NCBI RefSeq assembly: GCF_033878955.1
Contig: NZ_CP138858.1
Location: 3,189,001 to 3,253,000 of the forward strand
Length of the DNA stretch: 64,000 nt
Source of the DNA: Coraliomargarita algicola
Lineage (GTDB): Bacteria > Verrucomicrobiota > Verrucomicrobiia > Opitutales > Coraliomargaritaceae
Direction of reading: 5' to 3'
Each line of letters starts with the position of its first letter. The stretch's first letter is position 1. The position numbers and the translations under genes were made by a program. Shown here piece after piece: positions 26,035 to 34,668 of the stretch. The notes beneath the pieces are model-generated. The model was not told the DNA's origin. It saw only the letters and a list, made by a program, of their open reading frames with translations, and searched no databases.

Positions 26035-27330
26035 CTATGATCGTAGGCGTATTTCGATCAGTGGATTCGCTGAGAGTAGGCGGTCGATTTCGGCCTGTGG
26101 GAAATCTTTTTTGAGATGCAGTTCCCGTAGATTGGGGAGGCTGTGGAGCGGGGATAGATCGCTGCTTGGGATGTCGATGATTAACAGCGTCTCTAAGTGC
26201 CTTTGTTTGGCCAATGGGGTGAGGTCGTTAACTTTTGTGTAGGAGATATCGAGGTAGCTCAGCTTATTGGTCATGGGTAAGCTCTCGATGCTTTCGATGG
26301 GCGTGCGGCTGATGTTGAGCCTTGTTAGTTGAGGGAGTCGTCCGATCACTTGGAGATTGTCGACTTGTGACCCTGCTGCATCGATATCTTCCAGACTATA
26401 GCATTGAGCGAGCGGGCTAAGGTCCGCGATGGGGGTGCGGCTGATGAAGAGTCTCCGCAGGAAAAGGGTGCCCTCTAGTGCTGACAATGAGCTGACTTTC
26501 GTCGCGCGAATGTTCAGGTGGTCGAGGTATTTGAGCCCCTTTAGCCCTGAGAGGTCGTCCAGTGCGCTACAGCTCTGGGCGCTCATGTATTCGAGAAACG
26601 TATTGTTACGAGCGAAGTTCAAATTCGTGATTTCGGTGCAGTAAGCTACCTCGAGGTGGCGGAGGCTACTCAAAGCTGCCAAGGGTGTCAGGGCTTTGTC
26701 GGTCGCTTGCGGGTTGGTTGAAACGTCGAGATATTCGATCCATTTGAGCTGCCCAATCGGGGCATAGGAATCGAAGCTGTTGTCGCGGCTATTGATTTCT
26801 AGCAACTGCAGACGAGGTGTGCCACTGAGGAAGTCTAGCGTCTCGACAGAGGAATTGGTCAACTCTAGGCGTGTCAGCCGTGAGCATTTCACCAGGGCGG
26901 ATGCATCTTTGATCGTGGTATTGCTTAGGCTGAGCACCTGTAGTTTCGAGCACTTGGCCAAGGGGAGTAGGCTGAAGGGGGTGTCCTTTTTGAATCCAGC
27001 ATCCCTGGCATCAAAGGCGGCTAAGTGTGGGAGATCCGCTAAAGGCGCGAACGAGGTGATTTGGTCGTTGCGAAAGTTGATCGTGAGGTCAACGACAGTA
27101 TCCAGTTTAGTCAGAGACTGTAAGGTTGAGTCGTCTGCAGATTTGCTCAGCGTGATCTCTTGGTGGGGCCAACTTTGTAGTGATTGGATTGCCTGAATCT
27201 CTGTAGTCGAGAGTGGCGCCTCTATTTCGATTTTGGACTTAGTTATTTTGTTGGCGGCCGATAGTCCGGTGGCATGGGCGAGCAGTAATACGAGAGTCAG
27301 TGAGATTCTATATGCTTGGAAGTTTTGCAT
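26035..27330 (-). CDS. Secreted leucine-rich repeat protein
   Basis: A 431-aa protein with a signal peptide (ISLTLVLLLAHATGLSA, cleavage near residue 25) and about 15 LRR units of 21-24 residues from about 75 to the end, e.g. LSYLDISYTKVNDLTPL, LKYLDHLNIRATKVSSL and LRHLEVAYCTEITNL, like internalin-type repeats. The curved scaffold suggests protein binding at the cell envelope. No anchor or catalytic domain is visible. The Nif3-like gene lies 18 bases upstream on the same strand, so the two are likely co-transcribed. Confidence 0.88.
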   Translation of the reverse strand: MQNFQAYRISLTLVLLLAHATGLSAANKITKSKIEIEAPLSTTEIQAIQSLQSWPHQEITLSKSADDSTLQSLTKLDTVVDLTINFRNDQITSFAPLADLPHLAAFDARDAGFKKDTPFSLLPLAKCSKLQVLSLSNTTIKDASALVKCSRLTRLELTNSSVETLDFLSGTPRLQLLEINSRDNSFDSYAPIGQLKWIEYLDVSTNPQATDKALTPLAALSSLRHLEVAYCTEITNLNFARNNTFLEYMSAQSCSALDDLSGLKGLKYLDHLNIRATKVSSLSALEGTLFLRRLFISRTPIADLSPLAQCYSLEDIDAAGSQVDNLQVIGRLPQLTRLNISRTPIESIESLPMTNKLSYLDISYTKVNDLTPLAKQRHLETLLIIDIPSSDLSPLHSLPNLRELHLKKDFPQAEIDRLLSANPLIEIRLRS

Positions 27331-27348
27331 ATTGTTCAGTTGCTTGGC

Positions 27349-28107
27349 TTAGAGTCGGCAAGGTTGTTCGATGAATTGCCATTCGAGTTGAAATTTGAAG
27401 GCGACCTCGGCAGCAAGTGCTTTGACGCCGAACACTTCGGTGGCGTAGTGGCCACAGGGGTATAGGTTGAGGCCGAGCTCTTGTGCCATGTTGAAGTGAT
27501 GTTGGCGCAATTCGCCCGTGATGAGGGTGTCGATGCCGTTGGCTAGCAGGTGAGGGACGGCGCTCTGGCCGCTGCCAGTCAGGATGCCGATGCGTTTGGG
27601 CTTTTCACTGCCATATTCGATGGCGTGGTAGGTGTCTGGAAAGAGGGCTTGTAACTTCTTGGCGATTTCTGCACGGCCTCCCATGGGGCCGAGGGCGACT
27701 GTTGCCATGTCGTTGCCTTCATAATTGAGGAAGGTGTCGATTTTTTTGAGGCCGAGCTCTTTAGCGAGTAGAGCGTTGTTGCCGATTTCCGGGTGGCAGT
27801 CGAGTGGCAGGTGGGCGCCGTATACGGCGAGATTACCGTCGAAGGCGGTCTTGATCTTGCGCGCGTTGCCACCTGTGAGCGGTGTCGGCGGTGTCCAGAA
27901 TAGGCCGTGGTGGCAGATTAGGAAGTCGATGCCTTCGGCGATCGCGGATTGGAAAGGGCGTTCGCCGGCATCGACTGCGGCACCGATCTTTTTGACGGTG
28001 CCATCGTTCTCGATCTGGAGGCCGTTGTAGGCGCCGTCGAAGTCTTTCACTTCGCTGCGGCGGGTGCGTTGATCACAAAAGGCGACGATATCATGTAGCT
28101 TGGCCAT
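27349..28107 (-). CDS. Nif3-like dinuclear metal centre protein
   Basis: A 252-aa protein of the NIF3/YbgI (GTP cyclohydrolase 1 type 2-like) family. Metal-ligand motifs are visible: FLICHHGLFW, YGAHLPLDCHPEIGNN, and TGELRQHHFNMAQELGLNLYPCGHYATE near the C-terminus. The family forms toroidal hexamers with di-metal sites; its cellular reaction is unsettled. Length (about 250) fits the short form without the inserted domain. Confidence 0.93.
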   Translation of the reverse strand: MAKLHDIVAFCDQRTRRSEVKDFDGAYNGLQIENDGTVKKIGAAVDAGERPFQSAIAEGIDFLICHHGLFWTPPTPLTGGNARKIKTAFDGNLAVYGAHLPLDCHPEIGNNALLAKELGLKKIDTFLNYEGNDMATVALGPMGGRAEIAKKLQALFPDTYHAIEYGSEKPKRIGILTGSGQSAVPHLLANGIDTLITGELRQHHFNMAQELGLNLYPCGHYATEVFGVKALAAEVAFKFQLEWQFIEQPCRL

Positions 28108-28192
28108 AGCAGCAGAGTGGAGCGTATCGAGTGGAGAGTGAAGAGTTTTTTAACTTCTAACTTTGATCTTCTAAGTTCTAACTTCAAAAAAC

Positions 28193-28966
28193 ATGTCTGA
28201 CTACGAAACACGATTTGGCGCGATTGGGCGCTTGTATGGCACTGCTGGCTTGGCTCGCATTCGCGGGGCGCATGTATGCGTGATTGGTCTCGGGGGCGTG
28301 GGCTCTTGGGTGGTGGAGGCGCTGGCGCGTTCGGGAATCGGTGCGCTGACGCTGGTCGACATGGATGAGGTGTGCCTGAGTAATGTGAACCGGCAGGTGC
28401 ACGCGCTGGACGGGGCGGTGGGGCGGAGTAAGGCCTCCGTGCTGGCCGAGCGTGTCGGGCAGATCTCGCCAGAGTGTGCGGTGACGGTGGAGGAGGTGTT
28501 TTTTAGCGAGAGCACGGCCGATCGATTATTGGAGCCGACTTATGATTACATCATCGATGCAATCGATAGCACGCGGCATAAATGTTTTTTGATTGCCGAA
28601 GCGCGCAAGCGCGGGCTCAAGCTGATCACATGTGGCGGAGCGGGCGGTTGTATCGACCCAAGCCGAGTGCGTATCTGTGATTTGGCGCGCACGATTAATG
28701 ATCCACTCTTGCTGCAGGTGCGTAAGCGTCTGCGTCAGCAATATGGCTTTCCTAAGTATAAACGTCAGAAGTTTAAGGTCGATTGTGTGTATTCGGACGA
28801 ATTGCCAGTCTTTCCGCTGTCGGATGGTTCGGTGAGTTGCGAGCGTGAGGCGGGAGAAGATTATCGTCTAAATTGCGATACCGGTTTTGGCTCGGCAACG
28901 TATTTAACTGGTACTGTGGGCTTCTTTTTAGCAGCTGAGGTGATTAAGCGCATCGCTATGACGTAA
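28193..28966 (+). CDS. tcdA: tRNA threonylcarbamoyladenosine dehydratase
   Basis: A 257-aa E1-like (ThiF/MoeB superfamily) enzyme that cyclises t6A37 in tRNA to ct6A using ATP. The Rossmann glycine motif VIGLGGVGSWVVEALARSG, the adenylation DMDEVCLSNVNRQVHAL segment and the late YLTGTVGFFLAAEVI helix match TcdA/CsdL. ATG 28193 gives a normal N-terminus (YETRFGAIGRLYG). Transcribed divergently from the Nif3-like gene across an 85-base spacer containing repeats of TTCTAACTT. Confidence 0.94.
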   Translation: MSDYETRFGAIGRLYGTAGLARIRGAHVCVIGLGGVGSWVVEALARSGIGALTLVDMDEVCLSNVNRQVHALDGAVGRSKASVLAERVGQISPECAVTVEEVFFSESTADRLLEPTYDYIIDAIDSTRHKCFLIAEARKRGLKLITCGGAGGCIDPSRVRICDLARTINDPLLLQVRKRLRQQYGFPKYKRQKFKVDCVYSDELPVFPLSDGSVSCEREAGEDYRLNCDTGFGSATYLTGTVGFFLAAEVIKRIAMT

Positions 28967-29081
28967 TTATTTTCTGTGTGGCATTTGTGAAAAAAGTTTG
29001 AAGCTTGGTTTGTTATATTGGAATGCTTGTCAGTATCTGTAATTATGATCTATATTAGCACTGGCTGACTCGGCCGTTTGG

Positions 29082-29369
29082 ATGATGGATAACCCAAAAG
29101 TTGTAATCTGGTCGCATAGCGACCATCGGGCAGATTTTTATGAGCTGCCTACGGATGGCGCTGCGATGCATGTGGCCTTGGGCTGGTTGTTGCAGCACTA
29201 TGCAGAGGTCAAGTTGTGGATGGGGGTGGAGACCTCGGAAGGTGCCGAGCTTTATTTGACGGGTGTGCCTGCTCAAGCGGCTTTGGTCGAGCAGTTGAGA
29301 GTCTATGAAGAGGAGCCCTCCATATTTGAAGAAATCACTGGAATCTCGGCTGCTTGTGTGAATGAGTAG
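29082..29369 (+). CDS. Hypothetical protein (95 aa)
   Basis: A 95-residue frame from ATG 29082 beginning MDNPKVVIWSHSDHRADFYELP. It looks like a compact alpha/beta protein with no signal peptide or membrane segment and no domain I recognise. The codon pattern resembles flanking genes and no better frame covers the stretch, which supports it being real. A second ATG follows at 29085. Function unknown. Confidence 0.6.
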   Translation: MMDNPKVVIWSHSDHRADFYELPTDGAAMHVALGWLLQHYAEVKLWMGVETSEGAELYLTGVPAQAALVEQLRVYEEEPSIFEEITGISAACVNE

Positions 29370-29430
29370 CCTGCGCCTAGTCTGTGTGGTGGCGGTGGCC
29401 CGATGTTGGAGCGCTTAATGATTCGGGGCC

Positions 29431-29817
29431 TTAGCTGTTCGATGTTTTGCTATTACTTGGGCTCTTGTTGATGCGAATGTTTTCTTTGATGCGCTTTAGC
29501 AGATCTTCCGGCATTGATTTTTGGCGAATCTTAAATCGACCGCTGGATGCACTGATGTGATAGCCGAGGTGGTCGAGTGAGATTTTTTCCAGGTCTTCCC
29601 AGCGGATGAGTTTTGGCTTTTTGGGAAACGCGGCTAGGGTGATGCCTTCCTTGTTCCAGCTGATGCGCATGCGCCCGATGGTGGACAGTGTGAGCGCGAT
29701 CATCGCGAGAGTAAATATTGCGATGAAGATCGTCATGCCGACACTGCCTCTTTGCCAGTAGCCCCACGCGACCATGCCGCCGAGGAGTGCGTAAATGAGT
29801 GCTTTGATTTGTCGCAT
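29431..29817 (-). CDS. Small membrane protein with PH-like domain
   Basis: A 128-aa protein from ATG 29817 (MRQIKALIYALLGGM). Two hydrophobic segments (about 5-22 and 28-48) are followed by a beta-rich part ISWNKEGITLAAFPKKPKLIRWEDLEKISL, typical of bacterial PH-like membrane proteins, ending in a Ser/Lys tail. The frame runs on upstream without a stop into a truncated GIY-YIG fragment, giving a 173-aa fused frame to 29952; the fusion is probably accidental. Confidence 0.65.
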   Translation of the reverse strand: MRQIKALIYALLGGMVAWGYWQRGSVGMTIFIAIFTLAMIALTLSTIGRMRISWNKEGITLAAFPKKPKLIRWEDLEKISLDHLGYHISASSGRFKIRQKSMPEDLLKRIKENIRINKSPSNSKTSNS

Positions 29818-29952
29818 AAGCGGCACAGTGGTGCGGCCTTGATCGCTTGTCAAAATTTTCGCAGTGTGGAGGCGTTTTCTGAGGTCGGTGCTGTAACCGA
29901 CATAAGATTGCTTGGGATGTGAGTCGGAGCGTATGAGGTAAACGTAGTGCAC
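29818..29952 (-). pseudogene. Truncated GIY-YIG gene fragment, fused in frame to the downstream gene
   Basis: Residues MHYVYLIRSDSHPKQSYVGY... match the first 29 residues of the two intact GIY-YIG copies. A 27-base deletion removes the segment for YYHNQGDSP, HTAK follows, and homology then ends. The remnant is in frame with the membrane protein gene. It is the first, broken unit of the 412-bp tandem array. Confidence 0.8.
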
Positions 29953-30121
29953 GGGCTTGGCTGTTGTGGTGCCTTCTTGTTTGGATGGGTGGCTTTTTCA
30001 TCCACAAGTCGCGCCCTGCTTCGTCCTTCGGACTACGCAAGGGCATGCTTCGCTCTGCGAGCTACTTTGGCTGCGCCATGCGTAGCTCGCAGAGCGAAGC
30101 CCGAGGCCAGGCGGAAGTTTG

Positions 30122-30364
30122 CTAGGTTAGTCGCTTGGCTATGAATGCTTTGCCTGAGTGCGTTTTTAAGTAAGCTTCGAATTCGAGTGCTTTGGTCTTA
30201 TTGGGAAAGGCTGCGTAAAAGGCTAAGCTCCAAGGTTTGTACTTCGCAGTGTGGGGGCTGTCGCCTTGATTGTGGTAATAGAGGCGTTTTCTGAGGTCGG
30301 TGCTGTAACCGACATAAGATTGCTTGGGGTGTGAGTCGGAGCGTATGAGGTAAACGTAGTTCAC
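30122..30364 (-). CDS. Small GIY-YIG nuclease family protein, copy 1
   Basis: An 80-aa stand-alone GIY-YIG domain (COG2827-like). The VYLIRS and SYVGYSTDLRKRL strands give the GIY/YIG pair in degenerate form, the Arg of the active helix is in DLRKRL, and the C-terminal FEAYLKTHSGKAFIAKR contains the metal-binding Glu. Family members are putative endonucleases of unknown role. Identical to the gene at 30534-30776. The start region lies next to a long palindrome. Confidence 0.9.
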   Translation of the reverse strand: MNYVYLIRSDSHPKQSYVGYSTDLRKRLYYHNQGDSPHTAKYKPWSLAFYAAFPNKTKALEFEAYLKTHSGKAFIAKRLT

Positions 30365-30533
30365 GGGCTTGGCTGTTGTGGTGCCTTCTTGTTTGGATGG
30401 GTGGCTTTTTCATCCACAAGTCGCGCCCTGCTTCGTCCTTCGGACTACGCAAGGGCATGCTTCGCTCTGCGAGCTACTTTGGCTGCGCCATGCGTAGCTC
30501 GCAGAGCGAAGCCCGAGGCCAGGCGGAAGTTTG

Positions 30534-30776
30534 CTAGGTTAGTCGCTTGGCTATGAATGCTTTGCCTGAGTGCGTTTTTAAGTAAGCTTCGAATTCGAGT
30601 GCTTTGGTCTTATTGGGAAAGGCTGCGTAAAAGGCTAAGCTCCAAGGTTTGTACTTCGCAGTGTGGGGGCTGTCGCCTTGATTGTGGTAATAGAGGCGTT
30701 TTCTGAGGTCGGTGCTGTAACCGACATAAGATTGCTTGGGGTGTGAGTCGGAGCGTATGAGGTAAACGTAGTTCAC
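30534..30776 (-). CDS. Small GIY-YIG nuclease family protein, copy 2 (identical)
   Basis: Same 80-residue product as the gene at 30122-30364, part of the third unit of the 412-bp array. The two genes appear identical at the nucleotide level, so duplication was recent or they are kept alike by gene conversion. It is followed on the plus strand by the palindrome and tRNA-Val. Confidence 0.9.
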   Translation of the reverse strand: MNYVYLIRSDSHPKQSYVGYSTDLRKRLYYHNQGDSPHTAKYKPWSLAFYAAFPNKTKALEFEAYLKTHSGKAFIAKRLT

Positions 30777-30925
30777 GGGCTTGGCTGTTGTGGTGCCTTC
30801 TTGTTTGGATGGGTGGCTTTTTCATCCACAAGTCGCGCCCTGCTTCGTCCTTCGGACTACGCAAGGGCATGCTTCGCTCTGCGAGCTACTTTGGCTGCGC
30901 CATGCGTAGCTCGCAGAGCGAAGCA

Positions 30926-31002
30926 TGGTGGGAGCTACAGAATTCGAATCTGCGACCTCATCCATGTCAAGGATGCGCTCTAACCAACTGAGCTAAGCCC
31001 CC
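30926..31002 (-). tRNA. tRNA-Val (GAC anticodon)
   Basis: On the minus strand: acceptor GGGGGCT/AGCTCCC (one G-U), D-arm with GTTGGTTAGAGC, anticodon stem CATCC/GGATG with loop TTGACAT (anticodon GAC), T-loop TTCGAAT, discriminator A and encoded CCA. The 412-bp GIY-YIG array ends immediately beyond its 3' end. Confidence 0.92.
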
Positions 31003-31097
31003 GTAATCCATACGAAAGGGCGGGAATAAAGGTCCTAGTTTCAAGCAATGCAAGAAAAAATTTGCGGTCTTGGGGAATCAGTCGATTCTGCGGGTAT

Positions 31098-31898
31098 ATG
31101 GATATAGTACGTGTGCAGACTCAGGATGGTTCAATTCACTATGGTTGCGAGGTGGGGGATGCGGTCTTCTGCTTGCAAGGTGAACTGTATGGTTCGTTTT
31201 CGCAGGGGGCTGAATTGCTGGACCCTGTGCGACGGTTGGCACCGGTGGAGCCGACGGCGATCTATGCGATCGGCCTGAATTACCGTGAGCATGCGGCCGA
31301 AATGAAGTCGGAATTGCCAGAGTATCCGGTGGTTTTTATGAAAAGCACGAGTTCGGTGCTGGACCCTGAGTGTCCGATTGCTTTGCCGCGTTATTTGCAT
31401 AGCGATCAGGTGGACTATGAGTGCGAGTTGGCTGTGGTGATTGGTAAGACTTGTAAGAATGTGGCTGTCGAAGAGGCGCTGGATTATGTTTTGGGATACA
31501 CTTGTGCGAATGATGTGAGTGCGCGTGATTGGCAAAAAGCTCACGGTGGTGGGCAATGGGTGAAGGGGAAGAGTTTCGATACTTTTTGCCCGCTTGGTCC
31601 AGTGCTGGTGACGGCGGATCGTATTCCGAATCCGCAGATTTTACCGATTCGTACCATTTTGAATGGTGAAATTCGTCAAGAGTCCTATACTGGCGATATG
31701 ATTTTTACCGTGGCGGAGCTGATTGCTTTTCTGAGTGGTAGCACGACTCTGTTGCCGGGGACGGTGATCTTGACGGGGACGCCTCCTGGTGTGGGTGTGG
31801 CCGCGAATCCGCAACGCTTTCTTAAGCCCGGGGACGAGGTGGCGATTGAGATTAGCGGTATCGGAATTCTACGGAATCCTGTGGTGGCGGAAGGGTAG
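31098..31898 (+). CDS. Fumarylacetoacetate hydrolase family protein
   Basis: A 266-aa protein from ATG 31098 (MDIVRVQTQDGSIHYGCEVG); the frame to 31062 is discarded because family similarity begins here. Characteristic blocks: IYAIGLNYREHAAEM, VVFMKSTSSVLDP, the metal-binding VDYECELAVVIGK with Asp/Glu ligands, YTCANDVSARDWQ, GKSFDTFCPLGP and LTGTPPGVG. Members cleave or decarboxylate beta-diketo acids or fumarylpyruvate-type compounds; the exact substrate cannot be assigned. Confidence 0.93.
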   Translation: MDIVRVQTQDGSIHYGCEVGDAVFCLQGELYGSFSQGAELLDPVRRLAPVEPTAIYAIGLNYREHAAEMKSELPEYPVVFMKSTSSVLDPECPIALPRYLHSDQVDYECELAVVIGKTCKNVAVEEALDYVLGYTCANDVSARDWQKAHGGGQWVKGKSFDTFCPLGPVLVTADRIPNPQILPIRTILNGEIRQESYTGDMIFTVAELIAFLSGSTTLLPGTVILTGTPPGVGVAANPQRFLKPGDEVAIEISGIGILRNPVVAEG

Positions 31899-31960
31899 GG
31901 AAGTTCACTCTCTGCCTTTCTGCTCGACGAGATAACTGCATTGTCTATCAAGAGTGGCTT

Positions 31961-32749
31961 ATGTCGGCCACCGTATTTACTATTGCGAATCAAAAAGGCG
32001 GCGTCGGTAAGACGACGACTGCTATTAATCTGAGCTATGCACTCGCGGATCAGGGTGTACGCACTGTGCTCGTGGATCTGGACCCACAGGCCAATGCCAC
32101 GAGTGGGCTGGGTCTTGAAAAGCTTGAGGGCGGTAGCCTCTATGGTCCGCTTTGCGGCGAAGGAAATGCGCTTGAGCGTGTGCAACCTGTGGGGGCCAAT
32201 GATTGCTTGTTCATGATACCTTCCGAGGTGGATATGGCGGCGATTGAGATCGAATTGTATCAACGTGATGATTATTTGGTGCAATTGCGTGAGGTGTTGC
32301 GCCCGCTGCGTGAGTCCAATGATTACGATGCCATCGTGTTGGATTGTCCGCCCGCGCTTGGTATGCTCTCGATGAATAGCTTGGCGGCTGCGGATTATTT
32401 GATCATCGCACTGCAATGCGAGTATCTCGCGATGGAGGGCTTGGGACAGATTTTAAAAGTGGTCGATAAGTTACGTGATGCGGGTGTCAATGACGGCCTT
32501 CAGCTTGGAGGAATCTTGATGACGATGTTTGATCAGCGCACTAATTTGGGCCAGCAAGTTGTGGGGGAGGTGCGTAATCACTTCGATGAGCTGGTTTTTC
32601 GGAGTATGATTCCTCGTTCGGTGCGTCTGAGTGAGGCACCTAGCTTTGGTCAATCGATTTTTGAGTATGAGCCGAATAGCGCCGGTGCGCATGCCTACCG
32701 TTATTTTGCTGAAGAAGTGATTGAGCGTTTTAAGCTCGGTAAAAAATAG
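31961..32749 (+). CDS. ParA family ATPase
   Basis: A 262-aa Soj/ParA-type P-loop ATPase: deviant Walker A NQKGGVGKTTTAINL, Walker A' VLVDLDPQANATSGLGL, Walker B YDAIVLDCPPALGMLS. ParA positions chromosomes or other cargo with a ParB partner. No parB follows; the next gene is a tyrosine recombinase, 72 bases downstream. It may still be the chromosomal ParA with parB elsewhere. Confidence 0.92.
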   Translation: MSATVFTIANQKGGVGKTTTAINLSYALADQGVRTVLVDLDPQANATSGLGLEKLEGGSLYGPLCGEGNALERVQPVGANDCLFMIPSEVDMAAIEIELYQRDDYLVQLREVLRPLRESNDYDAIVLDCPPALGMLSMNSLAAADYLIIALQCEYLAMEGLGQILKVVDKLRDAGVNDGLQLGGILMTMFDQRTNLGQQVVGEVRNHFDELVFRSMIPRSVRLSEAPSFGQSIFEYEPNSAGAHAYRYFAEEVIERFKLGKK

Positions 32750-32821
32750 AGGTTTTTTTCGACCTTGGGTGCTGGCATTTGTTTTCTGACTGCGCTTCCT
32801 AGGCTTAACGTTTACACAATC

Positions 32822-33732
32822 ATGTCTCCGCCCATTCCGCATCTCGACCAGTTTTGCGACCACCTGGCACATGAGCGTCGGGTATCGGAGTATACTTTGC
32901 GTAACTATCGCTCGGCTGTGGAGAACTTTGTTCGTCAGTTGATTGCTGCGGGGAAGTGGAAAGGTAATTTTGCGGCTGTCACTTCGATTCAGGTGCGTTC
33001 TTTTTTAATTGAGGAGGGGCGCTCCAAGGCACGTCGCACGCTGCATAATCAAGTGTCAGGTCTGCGAGCGTTTTATCTTTATTTGCGCCGACAAGGGATT
33101 GTGGAGAATAATCCCTTCACTGGCTTGACCCTGCCGAAGTTAGATAAGCCGCTACCAAAATTTTTGACCGAGAGCCAGATGCGCTGCTTGCTCAATACGC
33201 CGATCTTGCTTTGGAAAGATGGTAAGTTGAGTGAGTTTGAGGCCTTTCGTGATAGCTTGATCTTGGAGTTGCTCTATGGTGGGGGGCTGCGTGTGAGTGA
33301 ACTTTGTGGGCTCAATCATAGCCATATTGATTTGAGCCAAGGTGTCGCGCGCGTTTTGGGAAAAGGGCGGAAGCAGCGATTGTGTCCACTGGGGCCTGTC
33401 GCGGTGCAATGTTTGAAAACATTTGTACAGCGTTTTGAACTGGAAGCAGCTTTGGAGGCTCCTGTGGTTTGCACGCGGGGGGGCAGCGCATGGTGCCGCG
33501 TCAAATTCAGAGATTGTTGAAGACACATTTGTCCGCAGCTGGATTGCCGCTGGATATGACGCCGCATAAGTTGCGTCACTCTTTCGCGACGCACATGCTT
33601 GACGAGGGGGCCGATTTACGTGCGGTGCAAGAGTTACTTGGGCATGCGAACCTTTCGACGACGCAGATCTATACCCATGTATCGATTGCACGTTTAAAGG
33701 AAGCGCATAAACAGGCTCATCCGCGAGCTTAG
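32822..33732 (+). pseudogene. XerC/XerD-type tyrosine recombinase split by a frame change at a G-run
   Basis: From ATG 32822 (MSPPIPHLDQFCDHLAHE) the N-terminal SAM-like domain and the first half of the catalytic domain are intact, including the active Arg in GGGLRVSELCGLNHSH and the Lys in VLGKGRKQR. The frame then ends soon after a seven-G run at 33477-33483. The rest lies in the -1 frame to 33732: HKLRHSFATHML with the H-x-x-R pair, LGHANLSTTQIYTHV with the His and catalytic Tyr. All catalytic residues survive, so the gene is split but not decayed: a real mutation, phase switching, programmed -1 shift or assembly error. The role would be chromosome dimer resolution. Confidence 0.88.
33477..33484 (+). 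other. Homopolymer/slippery site at the XerC frame break
   Basis: In the upstream frame the codons are CGG GGG GGC (33476-33484); the last seven bases form G-GGG-GGC, fitting the X-XXY-YYZ pattern for -1 slippage. Slipping here joins the two frames exactly. A GGAGG at 33454-33458 could act as an internal Shine-Dalgarno stimulator, although the 19-base spacing is on the long side. Confidence 0.5.
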
Positions 33733-33853
33733 GGCGGACGAAACGAGTTCTTCGTGTTGCATGCGTTGAAATGGTGGCGGATGCGCGAAGCGCCTACGAG
33801 TCGGGGGTGTCGCTGTTGGCGTTGAGGTGCGGCTATAGATTTTAGAGGTGGAT

Positions 33854-34429
33854 ATGACTGTGCATTCGTTTAGATGTGGGGCTGTTATGTCTTCTCAATT
33901 TACAGATGCTGTTCGCCGTGCGTTGCATGCCCGTGTTGGGCGTGGGCGTATTGATTTTTTGATGAATCGACCTGCGGAAGGTGTGCATGAGCCGGTCGAT
34001 CGATTGGAGTTGGATGTTGCACGGGGGATTCTTGGAGACCGTTGGGAGGAGACGGCATGGTTGCGTTTGCCGGATGGCGCACCGGATCCGCGGGTGCAGG
34101 TGAGCCTGACAAATACGCGAGTGATGCTATGTTTCACTGGGGCTGCTGCGGGTGCGGTTTATCGCTGTGGCGATAATATATATTGTGATCTAAATTTGAC
34201 GGAGGCTCAGTTGCCTGTGGGGACTCGTCTAGAGGTGGGGGAGGCTGTGATCGAGGTGAGTGATGTGGTGAATGATGCCTGTGGGAAATTTGCTCAGCGC
34301 TTTGGGGCAGATGCGTTTCAGTGTGTGCGACTGGCTGAAAATGTGCCGCTTCGATTGCGTGGTCTGTTTTGCAGAATCGTACAAAACGGAACTGTGCGGG
34401 TGGGAGATCGCATTCAATGCCTGATGTAG
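33854..34429 (+). CDS. MOSC domain protein
   Basis: A 191-aa protein from ATG 33854, chosen because AGAGGTGG lies directly upstream. MOSC (molybdenum cofactor sulfurase C-terminal-like) features: VDRLELDVARGILGDRW near the N-terminus, NIYCDLNLTEAQLPVGTRLEVG in the middle and VNDACGKFAQRFG with the conserved Cys, then LRGLFCRIVQNGTVRVGD. Such proteins transfer sulfur or bind molybdenum cofactor, similar to YiiM-like enzymes. No moco gene is adjacent. Confidence 0.88.
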   Translation: MTVHSFRCGAVMSSQFTDAVRRALHARVGRGRIDFLMNRPAEGVHEPVDRLELDVARGILGDRWEETAWLRLPDGAPDPRVQVSLTNTRVMLCFTGAAAGAVYRCGDNIYCDLNLTEAQLPVGTRLEVGEAVIEVSDVVNDACGKFAQRFGADAFQCVRLAENVPLRLRGLFCRIVQNGTVRVGDRIQCLM

Positions 34430-34668
34430 CGGAGCCCCTAAGATGGGGGATCTGCGCCTAGGGTGCGGGCTCTGGTGCCTGTTCGCAGGGGGCAGTAAGT
34501 AAGACTTGCGCTTTGGTTAGGGGTGATGCTCTATTTCAGTCCATGGGAGCCCTCAATGTTCTAGTTTATTTCCTTTTGGCAACTGATCCGACTGCACGTG
34601 CGGTTGATGAGTCATAGTGTGAGATGTAGCCAGGCGATCCCACTTAATCTATCCTCGTTTGTTTTATT

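Larger units (their letters stand above)
29858..30924. repeat. 412-bp tandem array carrying GIY-YIG genes
   Basis: One partial unit (29858-30100) and two full units (30101-30512 and 30513-30924), exact period 412. The two full units appear identical. Each contains a GIY-YIG gene on the minus strand and ends with a 19-bp perfect inverted repeat GCTTCGCTCTGCGAGCTAC/GTAGCTCGCAGAGCGAAGC around a 16-nt loop (first copy 30047-30065 and 30082-30100). The array stops two bases before the tRNA-Val 3' end. Confidence 0.95.
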
